Below the pieces are notes generated by a model. It had not been told where the DNA came from. It did no database searches and worked only from the letters and a program-made list of their open reading frames with translations. A program made the translations under genes and the position numbers. From positions 3,720,001-3,784,000 of the forward strand of contig NC_003910.7 of assembly GCF_000012325.1 (NCBI RefSeq): a stretch of 64,000 nt of DNA, written 5' to 3'. Origin of the DNA: Colwellia psychrerythraea 34H (GTDB lineage: Bacteria > Pseudomonadota > Gammaproteobacteria > Enterobacterales > Alteromonadaceae). Positions 44,523 through 54,269 of the stretch are shown in pieces (the first letter of the stretch is position 1; every line of letters starts with the position of its first letter).

Positions 44523-45446
44523 TTAACAGTTAGTGACAGTTATTTCTTGTGAAATAACAACCGTTTCACCCGCTGGTATTATTTGCCAGCTAGTATTTGC
44601 TGCTTCTAAACAAACATACTCTTGCTCACCTTGAGGGTGAATATCTGCCATAGTGTTTGCTAGTTCCGTACCGGGATTCCACAATACCCATTGCTGACAA
44701 TTACTGCTTATTATGTCAATTTTACGCTGCCAATGATTATCAATAACCGTCATTTTTTCACTGCTATGATATTCACGATCTATTTCACCAACACAACTTA
44801 CAGCCTCTTGTTGAGTACTTGAATTGCCCGTGAGTTTGTCACTATAACGAACTCCTGTTAAGGCATCGATACTCACATTGCCTGGATTACTGACCGTAAA
44901 GTAGCTATGTAGGGCAGCAGAGTATTGTGCATCCTCTAAAGAGTCATTGCTCATCGTCAGTGTTTGTTTAAGGTTTTTACCAAAAAATAAGGTTTGCGTT
45001 AAGGTATACGCATTAGGCCAGAGCGGGTGTTGCTTATCACCACTTAACACTAAAACTAAAGTAACACCGCTCTCATCAGCATTAATGCTTGTTATGTGCC
45101 ATGGCAATTGACGAGCAAAACCATGATTCACTGGTTTTAATGCTGTGTTTGGATTTTCTGTGAGATATTGACTTTGTTTATCATTAGCACCAAACCAAGG
45201 CCAGCACAAAGGGATACCACCACGAATAGCTTTACCCATTTGATAACTAGCTTGTTCACTTAACCACAAAACATCCCTATGACCACTGGGTTTAAAGCTT
45301 AAGACTTGCCCACCGTATAAACTTACCTTTGCTTGGCAATAGGCATGAGAAATATTAAGTCCCTCAAACCGCTCTTCACCACTTTCTTGGTTTAGTGTAA
45401 TTGAAGTAACTTGAGCAAAATCATTATTTAGTGGTATTTTTGTCAT
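44523..45446 (-). CDS. D-hexose-6-phosphate mutarotase (YeaD family)
   Basis: This 307-residue protein is a galactose mutarotase-like beta-sandwich of the YeaD group: AKVSLYGGQVLSFKPSGHRDVLWLS, GKAIRGGIPLCWPWFG, NHGFARQLPW (catalytic His) and ALHSYFTV. The terminal EYVCLEAANT carries the catalytic Glu. It interconverts hexose-6-phosphate anomers. Convergent with mutH. Promoter region at 45447-45593. Confidence 0.9.
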   Translation of the reverse strand: MTKIPLNNDFAQVTSITLNQESGEERFEGLNISHAYCQAKVSLYGGQVLSFKPSGHRDVLWLSEQASYQMGKAIRGGIPLCWPWFGANDKQSQYLTENPNTALKPVNHGFARQLPWHITSINADESGVTLVLVLSGDKQHPLWPNAYTLTQTLFFGKNLKQTLTMSNDSLEDAQYSAALHSYFTVSNPGNVSIDALTGVRYSDKLTGNSSTQQEAVSCVGEIDREYHSSEKMTVIDNHWQRKIDIISSNCQQWVLWNPGTELANTMADIHPQGEQEYVCLEAANTSWQIIPAGETVVISQEITVTNC

Positions 45447-45593
45447 GGCGTAAACTAATATGGTTAGGTTATGAAACGGTAAATTCTATAAGCAGTTAAA
45501 TTCTATAAAAAGAAGAGGTTGTTTGATAGCATAAAATGTTACCTCTCTGCTTTTACTTGATAACAAGCCGTATAAAAATATTCACCTTTATCA

Positions 45594-47801
45594 CTACCAG
45601 TTTTTACCTATTGATAAGAAGAATGAATGTTCTCCACTTGTCGCAAAGCCCATCCCTAAAACTGCAGGCCCAAAACTGGTATCTGTACCTAGGTAAATAC
45701 TGCCTGAACTGATTAAATCATTATACCTAATCCTGTCTTCTCCCCCCCAAACATTCCCGGCTTCTAAACTTGTGCCTAAATAAATAGGTAAGCCTGAGCC
45801 ACCGGGTATTTCACGACCTAAATCATATTGATAAACAACTGCAGCAAAGACTTTATGTACGCCAATTAGCGCATCTTCTTGGTAACCTGAAAGGTTTAGA
45901 AATCCACCTAATTCAGTTACATGGACACTAAAGTCGCTTTCATTGTCGATAGTGGCAAAAGAGGCTATTCCAACAAAAGTATGACCTCTAATCCCTATAG
46001 CGCCTCGCCAATCAAGGGCAAAGGTAGTCGCAGTATCTTTTTCTACATCACTTAATTGAGGTGAATATTCATCTTTTAACCACTTCACTTCAATTAATAA
46101 TTTATTACCATTGGTGGGGAAATTAATACTATCTAGGGTATCGTAACCAAACGTTATAAAACTCCCGTAACTGTCATAATCAAAATCATCAGTACCTGGT
46201 TTATCAAGAGAAAGATCACCTGTTTCAGCAATAACGCCTAACTCAATAATCCCTTTAAAAGAATAATCATAGCCCAATGCTAGTGTCGCTTGATAATACT
46301 CATTTCTGAGCTCTTCACGAAAACTTGTTTTCTCCCACTTATCTTGGGCAAAAGAGACTCTTGCTCTACTATATATATCATGACTGTGATCAAGCGGTTG
46401 ATAGAACTCACTCGCGAGTAAACTTTCCCACCCCAATTCAAGCTCGTTTAACCAACGTCCACCATTCATCGAAACATTTGTCATCAAATAAGACATATTG
46501 ATTGACGTAATAGACTGATCAGAGAAATCTGTTTTTAAGTTAAAGCCAAAATCAAAATAATTTGGCCCCCAAGACTTAGCTTGCGTAGTTAAGGTGATAA
46601 TTCGTCCTTCTGGCGAATCATCAAATTCAACGGTGACTTGTTCAAATTTATCTAACGCATAGACTCTATTTATAGCTAAATCTAAGGCTTCTTTAGTGAG
46701 CTTTTTTCCTAGTTCAACCGCAAAAACTTTCTCTATTATGTCGTTTTCTACTTTAGAGTTATTGTTAATTTTAATTTTAGTAATATGTCTGGGTAAAGCA
46801 TCAAACCATTTTTTTGCCTTCAGCTTTTTTTGATTTTTATAGGCTTGATAATCAACATCACTGATTGCTAATTTCATCAACGCTTGTGATTGTGCCTGTG
46901 CTTCCTGCTCACCTAACTTCAAAGCTTCAGGCATAACAGACCAGTCAGTGGTACTTAATTTATCGATAGCGGGACGCAACAAAATATCTTTATCAGTAAG
47001 TAACGCCTTTTGCGCCAAACTGGTATTGTTGGTGAGAATTGTAGATAGCTGATTGAGTACAGATACCGTACTGGTTAGCTCACTTTGTTCAGCGAGCGGC
47101 GAACCTATATCAATAGCAATAACAATATCGGCGCCCATTGCTTTGATTACATCAATTGGCATGTTATTGGTGATGCCGCCATCAACTAGCGTTTTACCAT
47201 CAATTTCAACGGCTGCTACAATACCTGGTACCGCTGCTGATGCTTTCATAGCCTCATTAATGCTGCCAGAATCGAGAACGACCATTTTTGCTGTGGCGAT
47301 ATCAGAAGCAACAGCGCGATAAGGGATTGCCAAATCATCAAAACTGTCAAAAGAGCGAACAGTATCCGTTGAACGCTGTAGAATTTGGTAAGCACTCTGA
47401 CCTAACAACAACCCATGTGGAACTTTAAATTCACCATCGCTATAACCTAATCGTATTGATATGTTATACCTATCTCTATGCTGTTTTTTATCATAAGCCA
47501 ATGATTCTCTGGGTATAAAGTCTGAATAGCTCTCATCCCAAGGCATGCCAAGCATAATGGCTTCAATTTCACTCACTTCATAACCTAACGCGTACATTCC
47601 ACCAACATAGGCGCCAATACTCGTACCGACCACATAATCGATAGGAATATTATGCTGTTCGAGTACTTTAAGTACGCCAATATGGGCTGAGCCTTTAGCA
47701 CCGCCACCACTTAACACCAGACCAATCTTGTCTCTAGAGTGGGCCGAAAAAGCCAAAGTAGTAAGTTGAAGTATTAAAAATAAAGTAATAATGAAACGCA
47801 T
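45594..47801 (-). CDS. Patatin-like phospholipase fused to POTRA and outer-membrane barrel (PlpD/type Vd-like)
   Basis: This 735-residue protein has a signal peptide (about 1-20), then a patatin domain: GLVLSGGGAKGSAHIGVLKVL (oxyanion loop), GTSIG with nucleophile S61 and DGGITNNMP with the catalytic Asp. A POTRA-like domain follows (about 335-410: ITKIKINNNSKVENDIIEKVF ... YALDKFEQVTVEF). The last 300 residues alternate in beta strands and end GEHSFFLSIGKNW, whose terminal aromatic residue suits an outer-membrane barrel. Known PlpD-type proteins export the lipase through their own barrel. Ser-Asp phospholipase A activity is expected. Confidence 0.88.
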   Translation of the reverse strand: MRFIITLFLILQLTTLAFSAHSRDKIGLVLSGGGAKGSAHIGVLKVLEQHNIPIDYVVGTSIGAYVGGMYALGYEVSEIEAIMLGMPWDESYSDFIPRESLAYDKKQHRDRYNISIRLGYSDGEFKVPHGLLLGQSAYQILQRSTDTVRSFDSFDDLAIPYRAVASDIATAKMVVLDSGSINEAMKASAAVPGIVAAVEIDGKTLVDGGITNNMPIDVIKAMGADIVIAIDIGSPLAEQSELTSTVSVLNQLSTILTNNTSLAQKALLTDKDILLRPAIDKLSTTDWSVMPEALKLGEQEAQAQSQALMKLAISDVDYQAYKNQKKLKAKKWFDALPRHITKIKINNNSKVENDIIEKVFAVELGKKLTKEALDLAINRVYALDKFEQVTVEFDDSPEGRIITLTTQAKSWGPNYFDFGFNLKTDFSDQSITSINMSYLMTNVSMNGGRWLNELELGWESLLASEFYQPLDHSHDIYSRARVSFAQDKWEKTSFREELRNEYYQATLALGYDYSFKGIIELGVIAETGDLSLDKPGTDDFDYDSYGSFITFGYDTLDSINFPTNGNKLLIEVKWLKDEYSPQLSDVEKDTATTFALDWRGAIGIRGHTFVGIASFATIDNESDFSVHVTELGGFLNLSGYQEDALIGVHKVFAAVVYQYDLGREIPGGSGLPIYLGTSLEAGNVWGGEDRIRYNDLISSGSIYLGTDTSFGPAVLGMGFATSGEHSFFLSIGKNW

Positions 47802-47957
47802 GATAGTTGCTTATAAAAGAGTTAGTTAAGTATGAGAATTACTCCAATGATAGAGAATGGAGGTTAAAATACAAGTTTATTCTCTTGATGCCATGTCCTG
47901 ATTGCGAAGCGCTAGGTGATCAGTGTGGTTATTTCAATCATTGAAGCGATTAAAATA

Positions 47958-47999
47958 AAAAATCCTGGATTTTAAATGCTTCTTAAAATACAGGATTTA
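47958..47999 (-). terminator. Intrinsic terminator of the amidohydrolase pair
   Basis: AAATCCTG-g-ATTTTA pairs with TAAAAT-a-CAGGATTT; on the minus strand it is followed by TTTTTTATTTTAA. It ends the two-gene unit starting at 50924. Confidence 0.75.
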
Positions 48000-48045
48000 T
48001 TTAATCGTACATAAACTTTTTGTGAATGATTACACGCTTAATAAA

Positions 48046-49338
48046 TCATTTAGTGTACGCACGTGGCATATCCGTTTCGACAATGTAACGCTGGCGTAAT
48101 GCATCTTGACGTGATTTTAATGACATGGCTTGACCGTTAATCCACATAGCATCCACTTTGGTGCTTATTTCAAAAGGGTCACTACTCCATAAAACTAAAT
48201 CAGCATTTTTACCAACCGCAATACGACCAGAGTTTAAGTTAAAACTATCGGCAACATTAGCTGTAACGGCTGCTAAAGCAGTAGTTGCAGCGACACCATT
48301 GGCAACCGCCACACCCGCATCAAAACGTAATTGATTAATATTATAGCTTTCACCACTATTACTGATAATCACCTTCACACCAGCATCAGTCAGTTTAGCA
48401 ACGTTAGTAAGTGAGTTATGCAAGGAGTCAAAACTGCTAGGTAAATTATCGATAGCACTCATCATCACAACAACATTGGCTTTAGCTATTTCATCGCTAA
48501 CTAATACCGCATCACTGGCGCCAGCGAGTATCAAATTAAGGTTAAACTTCTGTTTTAACTTAAGTAAAGCTAAGATATCAGTCGCCCTATCAGCATAAGC
48601 AATTAAAGGCTTATCTCCCGATAATAGCTCATTTAGAACCAGCTCAGATCGTGATGGTGTTTCGGCTTCTTTTTCTTCTTTCTCTTTTTTACTGCTAGCT
48701 TTAACTTTTTCTGCTTTAGCTAACGCTTTTTGCGCATCTTCAAGTTCATTGCTTAACGTTTGAAGTTTTGTTGCCCGAGAGCCTTTGCCCGAAGCACCCA
48801 GCGAAACGATCACGGCATTTTGTGGCATGATCACACTGTCAAAGTCTCCTGATAAGTTAACAACGAAGCTTTGGCCCGTAATAACATCTTCACCACCATA
48901 GGGCATAACTAAACTACTGGTAATACCGCCCTTTCGAGCATAGGCGATTAACGTAGATTTAGGGTTAAACGCTAAACTGGCATCAAAAGTAATATCAGCA
49001 TCTTTATCCGAGCTATCGCGAGTATCGGACACTGCACCGACTTCCACTAAACCAAGTAAGTTATGCGTTGCAATAAAACCAGGCGTTAGAATACGTTCTT
49101 TAGCATCGATAATAGTGTCCGCACTAAGCGATTCAGGCACTTCATCTTTACCATATACGGCGGTAATTTTTCCTTCATCGACCATAACGGTTGCTTGAAA
49201 TAAAACACCTTTTTTAGCTACGGTATAAACAGTAGCATTGGTAATTGCGATTGATTCAGCCTGAACAACACTAGTTGTTACAGTAAGTGCGCCAAGCAAA
49301 ACATAGCGCAATGAAGTAAGTAATTGAGTATTTTTCAT
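48046..49338 (-). CDS. Amidohydrolase-family protein lacking metal ligands (putative pseudoenzyme)
   Basis: This 430-residue protein has a signal peptide (VLLGALTVTTSVVQA) and the overall amidohydrolase pattern, ending GKNADLVLWSSDPFEISTKVDAMWING. At the positions of metal ligands in its neighbour it reads ATHNLLG for HSHLG, IAYADRA for IHNHCY, ILAGASDA for YHSGTFHH, and SNSGES for HSDSA. All expected ligands are gone, so a classical metal-dependent reaction is unlikely. It also has a Lys/Glu coiled insertion (LEDAQKALAKAEKVKASSK). Eight bases after the neighbouring gene, with Shine-Dalgarno AGGAA. Perhaps a partner subunit. Confidence 0.85.
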   Translation of the reverse strand: MKNTQLLTSLRYVLLGALTVTTSVVQAESIAITNATVYTVAKKGVLFQATVMVDEGKITAVYGKDEVPESLSADTIIDAKERILTPGFIATHNLLGLVEVGAVSDTRDSSDKDADITFDASLAFNPKSTLIAYARKGGITSSLVMPYGGEDVITGQSFVVNLSGDFDSVIMPQNAVIVSLGASGKGSRATKLQTLSNELEDAQKALAKAEKVKASSKKEKEEKEAETPSRSELVLNELLSGDKPLIAYADRATDILALLKLKQKFNLNLILAGASDAVLVSDEIAKANVVVMMSAIDNLPSSFDSLHNSLTNVAKLTDAGVKVIISNSGESYNINQLRFDAGVAVANGVAATTALAAVTANVADSFNLNSGRIAVGKNADLVLWSSDPFEISTKVDAMWINGQAMSLKSRQDALRQRYIVETDMPRAYTK

Positions 49339-49346
49339 TGTGATTC

Positions 49347-50924
49347 CTATTTTTTATTTGCTGGCTTAATTGCCGGATGAGTTGCCGGATTAGTAGCTGA
49401 TTTTTTTTCTAATTGAGTAACCACTTTACTCACGTGATTATCTAGCTGTTGACCAAGTAAAAAGTCACTTTTAGCTTGGTATTTATCATCAAAACGATCA
49501 TAAACTTTAGCACCATCAATAAACACTTGTTCAGCTTGGGCATAAACACTAAATGGGTTCATATTCCAAACCACAACATCAGCATTCTTGCCAGCTTCTA
49601 GGCTACCTACTTCATCGTTAATACCTAAAGATTTGGCTGCATTAGCGGTAATCCACTTTATGGCATCTTCTTCTTTTAAGGCAAAACCATTTTCATTGGC
49701 GCGGTACATCACTTTCGCCGCTTCTTGGTTTAAACGCTGAATAGTTGTTGCTGAATCTGAATGAACAACAGCACAAGAATTTTTAACGGCATCAACAATG
49801 GCAACATTTTCTTCAACCATGTCATAGGCTTCCATTTTGAATCCCCACCAATCTGGCCACATAGCAGCACAGTTACCATTAGCCGCTAATAAATCGGCGA
49901 CTTTGTAACCTTCAATTGCATGATGAAAGGTACCTGAGTGATAATTAAATTCATTACCAAGATCAATCATTACCGCCATTTCTTCCGCTTTATAACAATG
50001 GTTATGAATTAAAATTTCGCCGTCTAAAACGCCCATTAAGGTATCGAGTGCTAAATCACGTTTAGGTGCATCAGGATTTTTCCCTGCACTGTAGTCACTG
50101 TCATATTTATCCCAATCACGTTTGTATTCTGTAGCGGCAAGCCAAGCGCTGCGGTAACCAGCAACATTACCCATTCGCGTTGAAGGTAAAACTTTTCGAC
50201 TCCCATAAACACGTTTAGGGTTTTCACCACACGCCATTTTCAAGCCGTAAGGCGCACCCGAGAACTTCATGCCTTGCATAGTTTCACTCGGTACGTTGCG
50301 TAATGTAACGCCGCGACCACCAAATAAATTAGCTGAACCAGGTAAAATCTGTAAGCTTGTTATACCGCCAGCACGCGCTGCTTGAAAAGCAGGATCTTGT
50401 GGCCAAACACTATGTTCAGCCCATACTTCTGACGTATTAGGAGACGTCATCTCATTACCATCGGAGTGTGACTCTACTTCTGGATTAGGATAAACGCCTA
50501 AATGAGAATGAACATCAATAATGCCTGGCGTGATCCATTTACCTTTCATATCAATAACAGTGGCCTGCTCTACTGACAAATTATTGCCCACCTGAGTGAC
50601 CTTGCCATTAACTAACAAAATATCCCCATTATTGATACGCTCACCGGTACCGGTTAAAATTGTGGCATTAGTTAATAAAGTACTTTCACTAGGTAATGCT
50701 TGATAGGTGCTCGGGTAAGGATTTTTATTGATAACTACTTTTGCATCTTGTTTTTCATTGGGTAAACAAGCCGTTAAGCCCAACGATAGCATAGTGGTGG
50801 TGAGCAGAGTAAACGTAGTTTTTTTACTAATAAATTGACTAATAGGCTGACTAATAGGTTTCTGAATTGGCTTATTATATGAATCTAAGGTAACTAAATT
50901 ACGCGGTAATGACGTTTTAAGCAT
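49347..50924 (-). CDS. Amidohydrolase, predicted lipoprotein
   Basis: This 525-residue protein has intact amidohydrolase ligands: HSH in IDVHSHLGVYP, HNH in ILIHNHCY, histidines in FNYHSGTFHHAIEG and Asp in VVHSDSATTI. It ends SLEAGKNADVVVWNMNPFSVYAQAEQVFIDG. The N-terminus is a lipoprotein signal with lipobox LTAC (MLSLGLTACLPNEK), preceded by an unusually long leader with repeated PISQ units (KPISQPISQFISKK). The start is supported by CAGGA. Likely imidazolonepropionase- or dipeptidase-like hydrolase at the membrane surface; substrate unknown. Paired with the degenerate gene at 48046. Confidence 0.85.
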   Translation of the reverse strand: MLKTSLPRNLVTLDSYNKPIQKPISQPISQFISKKTTFTLLTTTMLSLGLTACLPNEKQDAKVVINKNPYPSTYQALPSESTLLTNATILTGTGERINNGDILLVNGKVTQVGNNLSVEQATVIDMKGKWITPGIIDVHSHLGVYPNPEVESHSDGNEMTSPNTSEVWAEHSVWPQDPAFQAARAGGITSLQILPGSANLFGGRGVTLRNVPSETMQGMKFSGAPYGLKMACGENPKRVYGSRKVLPSTRMGNVAGYRSAWLAATEYKRDWDKYDSDYSAGKNPDAPKRDLALDTLMGVLDGEILIHNHCYKAEEMAVMIDLGNEFNYHSGTFHHAIEGYKVADLLAANGNCAAMWPDWWGFKMEAYDMVEENVAIVDAVKNSCAVVHSDSATTIQRLNQEAAKVMYRANENGFALKEEDAIKWITANAAKSLGINDEVGSLEAGKNADVVVWNMNPFSVYAQAEQVFIDGAKVYDRFDDKYQAKSDFLLGQQLDNHVSKVVTQLEKKSATNPATHPAIKPANKK

Positions 50925-51042
50925 TGTAATTCCTGTAACGAAAAATAATGCCTAACACCATAAATTTATTTTGATAAAACAACAAGGTAATGACGATAAG
51001 TAGTCACTTATCTACGTTTATTTACATATATACGTTAATTGA

Positions 51043-53238
51043 TCACTGTTGAGCAACGACAACCTTATTTCTGCCACTATTTTTTGCTTGATAGAGAGAT
51101 TTATCCGCATGGGCTACAAAAGTTTCAGCATTGGTAAAATATTCACTTTGCCACTGACTCACCCCAATGCTAACCGTTACAGATATTTGATTATTGGCAA
51201 TATTTAATTCAAGTTTTGCTATTTTTTGGCGTAAACGTTCAGCAAACTTTTGGGCATTGACCAACTGAGTATTTGGCATAATAATCACGAACTCTTCACC
51301 ACCAATACGGGCAACAACGTCACTACTTCGAACTGCTTCAACGCACGTTTGATAGAACATTACCAAGACCTCATCTCCTACACCATGACCATAACGGTCA
51401 TTGACACTTTTGAAGTGATCAATATCTAACAGCATAATAGATAATGGGCTGCCATGGTTATTAACATTGGCTATTTCTTGATCAAGTACCTCGTTAAAGT
51501 GGTGGCGATTAACAGCACCGGTTAAAGCATCAGTCAAGGCTAGTTGCTGAAAATGATCCTGTTGAGACTTTCGGTATTTAATCTCTTTCTGCTGCTGACT
51601 GACTGTCGCTTTATACACATCACCTTGAAGCAATTTCCGGCGAAGCTTTTCAAAAGCTAATTGCATAGATCCAATTTCATCTTTGCTATCAATATGGTTA
51701 AAGTGAATGTTATTCTGCCCTTCAGACATATCATTTAATGCGTAGGTGAGTTTTCTTACTGGGCTAATAATGCTGTAATTAAGCACTAACGCAAAGAATA
51801 TAGCCACCAACAAAAATATCAACATGGCAAGAATGATCAAATAACCTTCTTTTTTCAATTTTTGACTTTCAATGTATATTTGCCCATCAAATTCGTTAAT
51901 GAGTCTTTGAACCACGCTATTTAAATTATCGACTTTTGCTGACATCACCTTGAACCATCTTGCGGCTCTGACATCTTTATCTTCAAACTGCATTGTTTCT
52001 AGATAAGAAGACTCTAAGTGTTGTCGCAGCGCAAAAGCATCACAATAGTGGCCACAGATTGACTTTTGAGCTGAATTTGCTGCATTTTTAAATATGAGCA
52101 AGGTATTTAATTGTTTTCCTATCAATAAACTAACTTCAACATTTCCATAAATATTTTCTTGATGGTTTTCAGCCATTTTCATACCAATAGCACGGATTTG
52201 CCCCATAAACTCTTTATAACGTAGTATGGCATTAATGGCTGAAATATCATTGGCGTGACTTGAGCCTATTTCTATATGGACCAAATGGTCAGATACCGAC
52301 AGAAGTTGTCCAATTAATTGGGTATAAGCATGATAAGTTTCTTCAAAACCAACAATTTTCTGGTCTAAATGCATTCTGTGACGCGACAAGTTCGCTACTA
52401 TTTCCTGAAAATTAGTCATATAACGACTAACACTTACTTTTATTTCTTGGTTAGCAGACTGCTCTAGTAACCATAAAAAGTATTGGATTTTAGCATCTGT
52501 ACTTTTTCGGCGTTGTCTTAGTTGTTTAGCAAAACTTCTATAGTTTGAACTGGTGTAACCGGTAGATAAACCTCGCTCGGCTTGTAATGAGTGACTAATA
52601 CCATTGACTTGCTCGATAACAGAATTAAGACCTAATACCTTAGAAATACTGTCATAGCGTTGGTAGTTGTCTTTAAGTATAAAGAAACAAAGTAGTAACA
52701 CTGCTGCAACAGGCAGTAGTGTTGTGATTAAAACTCGGTGGCTTAAAATAAGACAGTGAGACAGTTTTATGGAGAAAAATCTTAACCAAGGGTGTTTGGC
52801 TTTTTTATCTTTTTCATAACGACTGAACTCTTGAAAGCAATGTATGGCAGGTACATAGTCTAGATCTTCTTCTAAAATATGCTTTATTAACCATTGCTGT
52901 AAAAATAAGATAATTTTATCTTTTACTGCCTCAGATTCCGTAACCTTGGCAAACCACTGCTCTTTCAACTGTGGTATTTTTTTAATAAACGCTTGGTGAC
53001 TCAATTTATGAGCCTCAAGCTGCTTATAGTCAATTTTAGCTAGTAAGGCTTCTTCTCGAGCAAAGTGTGATAGGCAATAACCTTCAAGTCTTTCAAAAAT
53101 AACATCAATATCATCCTGTCCAAGCTTTTCATTTTTGGCAGACATCAATTGCGCTAAAATGGCAATGAGCTTTTTATGGTCGTTATCTAGGCTATCAATG
53201 CCGACACTCATTCCCTCGTCCCAAACTAGCTCTGCCAT
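51043..53238 (-). CDS. Hemerythrin-NIT-HAMP-GGDEF diguanylate cyclase
   Basis: This 731-residue protein has, in order: a bacteriohemerythrin domain (1-130) with the di-iron ligands H21, H58, E62, H77, H81, H120 and D125; a membrane helix (about 165-188); a nitrate/nitrite-sensing-like domain (about 195-450, SLQAERGLSTGY); a second helix (LIILAMLIFLLVAIFFALVL); HAMP (ISPVRKLTYALNDMSEG); and GGDEF with active-site GGEEF in ARIGGEEFVIIMP, plus ALTDALTGAVNRHHFNE. It should make c-di-GMP in response to oxygen/redox inside and a ligand outside. Hemerythrin at the N-terminus of a membrane cyclase is uncommon. Confidence 0.9.
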   Translation of the reverse strand: MAELVWDEGMSVGIDSLDNDHKKLIAILAQLMSAKNEKLGQDDIDVIFERLEGYCLSHFAREEALLAKIDYKQLEAHKLSHQAFIKKIPQLKEQWFAKVTESEAVKDKIILFLQQWLIKHILEEDLDYVPAIHCFQEFSRYEKDKKAKHPWLRFFSIKLSHCLILSHRVLITTLLPVAAVLLLCFFILKDNYQRYDSISKVLGLNSVIEQVNGISHSLQAERGLSTGYTSSNYRSFAKQLRQRRKSTDAKIQYFLWLLEQSANQEIKVSVSRYMTNFQEIVANLSRHRMHLDQKIVGFEETYHAYTQLIGQLLSVSDHLVHIEIGSSHANDISAINAILRYKEFMGQIRAIGMKMAENHQENIYGNVEVSLLIGKQLNTLLIFKNAANSAQKSICGHYCDAFALRQHLESSYLETMQFEDKDVRAARWFKVMSAKVDNLNSVVQRLINEFDGQIYIESQKLKKEGYLIILAMLIFLLVAIFFALVLNYSIISPVRKLTYALNDMSEGQNNIHFNHIDSKDEIGSMQLAFEKLRRKLLQGDVYKATVSQQQKEIKYRKSQQDHFQQLALTDALTGAVNRHHFNEVLDQEIANVNNHGSPLSIMLLDIDHFKSVNDRYGHGVGDEVLVMFYQTCVEAVRSSDVVARIGGEEFVIIMPNTQLVNAQKFAERLRQKIAKLELNIANNQISVTVSIGVSQWQSEYFTNAETFVAHADKSLYQAKNSGRNKVVVAQQ

Positions 53239-53359
53239 AAAATCTTAAACTTCCCTTTAATTACACTTCACTGTAGTAAAACAGTAGCTTGTATATTTAT
53301 TATCCGATTAGGACGGGTAGATTATAGAAAAAAGCAATGTTATACCAATGTAAAAAGAG

Positions 53360-54079
53360 TTATTTAGTCCTTATTTTTTTAACAAATATAGACAGGATCA
53401 AAGTTTTAATTTTTTTATAGCGAAATGCTAATAAGGCAACCGTTAACAGCATGTAGAATAAGGGTGAAATGATTTCTGATTTAACCGACCAATAAAAGTG
53501 CACTGACACTAACATGGCAATAAAATAACTGTAGTTATGCAAACTTTGCCATGATTTCCCCATATTACGTTTAATACTATTAAGGGAAGTAATGGCCAGC
53601 GTAGTTAATAAAACAAAAGCAATCATGCCAATAGTGATATATGGCCGTTTAACCACTTCGCTAAAAAATAAAGACCAAGCAAGCTGTAAATCAAAGACCA
53701 AAAAGTTAAATAAATGCATCAACGCATAACTGAAAGTATATATACCGAGTAAACGTCTTATCTGTAATAGATAGCCCAGTTTAAATTTTTTGGCTATAGG
53801 TGACACAGTCAGTGTTACTAATAACAAGTTAAAAGCGCCAATACCGGTAAAATGTATGACTTCCTGCACGGGATCAGCGCCAAGCTGATCATTAAAGGCA
53901 AGGTAGTATAAATTTAGTAAAGGTAAAAACGCAGCTAGATGAATAACGACTTTTAACAGTAAAACTTTATTCGATGTAGTGAAAAGCATATAACAATAAG
54001 GCCTTAGGGACTGTTGAACTTTTGAGATTATTTTTGCAGTGATTTGTTGGATGTTTATACAAGGCAGAACTTTTGTCAT
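53360..54079 (-). CDS. msrQ: MsrQ heme-binding subunit of MsrPQ
   Basis: This 239-residue membrane protein has six hydrophobic segments and the ferric reductase-like pattern: VIHFTGIGAFNLLLVTLTVSP, LQIRRLLGIYTFSYALMHL, SWQSLHNYSYFIAMLVSVHFYWSVKSE (heme-ligand His). MsrQ passes electrons from the quinone pool to MsrP. A 25-residue N-terminal leader before the first family segment may be partly untranslated. The partner gene msrP lies 190 bases upstream on the same strand. Confidence 0.9.
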   Translation of the reverse strand: MTKVLPCINIQQITAKIISKVQQSLRPYCYMLFTTSNKVLLLKVVIHLAAFLPLLNLYYLAFNDQLGADPVQEVIHFTGIGAFNLLLVTLTVSPIAKKFKLGYLLQIRRLLGIYTFSYALMHLFNFLVFDLQLAWSLFFSEVVKRPYITIGMIAFVLLTTLAITSLNSIKRNMGKSWQSLHNYSYFIAMLVSVHFYWSVKSEIISPLFYMLLTVALLAFRYKKIKTLILSIFVKKIRTK

Positions 54080-54269
54080 GTGGTTATTCTACATAAAAAA
54101 GCGATAACGAAGTAAAAACAACCAACAAACGCTGTCCGAAGGATTCGGCTAAAAGTGTTTTACTCTTTGTTGAGTAGTATTTGCTTAGAATTACTAGGCT
54201 ACACACTACTCGCCGCGATTAAATCCCTTTTACCTCGAACAAAACTTAACCGCTAAAGATAAACAGTCC

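Noticed and set aside
54080..54269. Possible small gene in the msrP-msrQ gap
   Set aside because: No frame with start signal and coding character; only a weak CCGAA...TTCGG dyad.
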